NCBI GenBank assembly: GCA_034436295.1
Contig: DAOTVT010000018.1
Span: forward strand, 1-6,601
Length of the DNA stretch: 6,601 nt
Reading direction: 5' to 3'
DNA from: DTLA01 sp034436295
GTDB lineage: Bacteria > Chloroflexota > Anaerolineae > DTLA01
A program made the position numbers and the translations under genes. Under the pieces are notes generated by a model. It worked only from the letters and a program-made list of their open reading frames with translations. It had not been told where the DNA came from and searched no databases. Of this stretch, positions 6,233-6,601 are shown piece after piece. The first letter of the stretch is position 1. Every line of letters begins with the position of its first letter.

Positions 6233-6601
6233 ATGTTCCCATACAAAGGCTATGCGGGCAGATACCTGCGTGTAAACCTGAGCACAGGGGAAATCCAGAC
6301 CTGCGAATTGGAGCCGGCCTTTGCCGAGACGTGGCTCGGCGGCAACGGCTTTGGCGCCAAAATCCTCTGGGACGAAGTGGGCCGAGACGTGGACCCGCTC
6401 TCGCCCGAAAACCGCCTCATCATTGCCACCGGCCCCATCTGCGGGACGCTCATGCCCAATTCCTCCCGTACCGAGGTCATCACGAAGTCCCCGCTGACGG
6501 GCATCTACGGCGACGCCAATGTGGGCGGCATGTTCGGCCCCGAACTGAAGTTCGCGGGCTATGACATGGTCATCTTTGAGGGACGCGCTCCGGATCCTGT
6601 G
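6233..6601 (+). CDS. Second aldehyde ferredoxin oxidoreductase family protein, N-terminal part (window edge)
   Basis: The first 123 codons of another AOR-family enzyme; the rest is beyond the window. ATG 6233 follows the polyferredoxin TAA after one base, and its ribosome site (AGGGGGAG at 6221-6228) lies inside the end of that gene, so the two are translationally coupled. The sequence shows the usual start GYAGRYLRVNLSTGEI, then WLGGNGFGAKILWDEV, LSPENRLIIATGP, SSRTEV, SPLTGIYGDANVGGMFGPELKFAGYD and an EGRAPDPV end. An ungapped hand alignment with the first AOR over 90 residues gives about half identical positions, so they are related but clearly different enzymes. GGNG replaces the common GGRG; the AKILWDEV and PELKFAGYD stretches are also seen in the broader family, including BamB-type benzoyl-CoA reductase subunits. 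The Fe-S and pterin motifs lie outside, so activity and subfamily cannot be judged. Confidence 0.92.
   Translation, partial: MFPYKGYAGRYLRVNLSTGEIQTCELEPAFAETWLGGNGFGAKILWDEVGRDVDPLSPENRLIIATGPICGTLMPNSSRTEVITKSPLTGIYGDANVGGMFGPELKFAGYDMVIFEGRAPDPV

Noticed and set aside
5812..6246. A minus-strand frame opposite the polyferredoxin.
   Set aside because: The plus strand encodes a clear 16-cysteine ferredoxin; the opposite frame has no supporting motif.
1..6601. CRISPR arrays, tRNA or rRNA genes, insertion sequences, transposase genes and attachment sites.
   Set aside because: I saw no regularly spaced repeats, cloverleaf-like sequence, terminal inverted repeats with a transposase, or integrase-associated direct repeats.

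Overview
This GC-rich window carries two gene clusters that are transcribed away from each other out of a roughly 380-base control region. It looks bacterial, because the promoters are sigma70-type and the Shine-Dalgarno sites are strong. A Chloroflexota-like anaerobe (Anaerolineae or a relative) is my best guess. The solute-binding lipoprotein has a long Thr/Pro/Val/Lys/Glu-rich linker after its lipobox cysteine, a style common in that phylum, and aldehyde ferredoxin oxidoreductase (AOR) genes suit anaerobes. This assignment is inference; there is no rRNA or taxonomic marker here.

Left half, minus strand (about 3740 down to 1): a CUT1-type carbohydrate ABC importer operon. In transcription order it holds a solute-binding lipoprotein (3412-2030), a MalF-like permease (about 1913-1017), a MalG-like permease (1020-88, overlapping the previous gene by 4 bases) and the first 19 codons of the ATP-binding subunit (59-1, cut by the window edge). 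A perfect 13-bp inverted repeat lies between the binding-protein gene and the first permease gene. It is placed to stabilise or separate the highly needed binding-protein message from the permease message.

Middle (3413-3796): the control region. A textbook minus-strand promoter (TTGACA, 17 bases, TATAAT) and a near-consensus plus-strand promoter face each other, with their -10 boxes 18 bases apart. The predicted transcripts start almost at the same place and run in opposite directions through the other promoter. The importer operon has a leader of about 290 bases with two dyads and a 10-base anti-Shine-Dalgarno match. The AOR operon has a leader of about 100 bases with a small hairpin touching its ribosome-binding site.

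Right half, plus strand (3797 to 6601): an AOR operon. It encodes a complete tungsten/molybdenum bis-pterin AOR-family oxidoreductase (632 aa), a 16-cysteine polyferredoxin with four [4Fe-4S] cluster motifs (159 aa), and the N-terminal 123 residues of a second, diverged AOR-family enzyme cut by the window end. Electrons from aldehyde (or related) oxidation would pass from the W-pterin and proximal [4Fe-4S] centre to the polyferredoxin and then to an unknown acceptor. The set resembles the AorB/AorA parts of AorABC-type enzymes; no AorC-like flavoprotein is visible here. A plausible but unproven link between the halves is that sugar or polyol uptake feeds a pathway that generates aldehydes.
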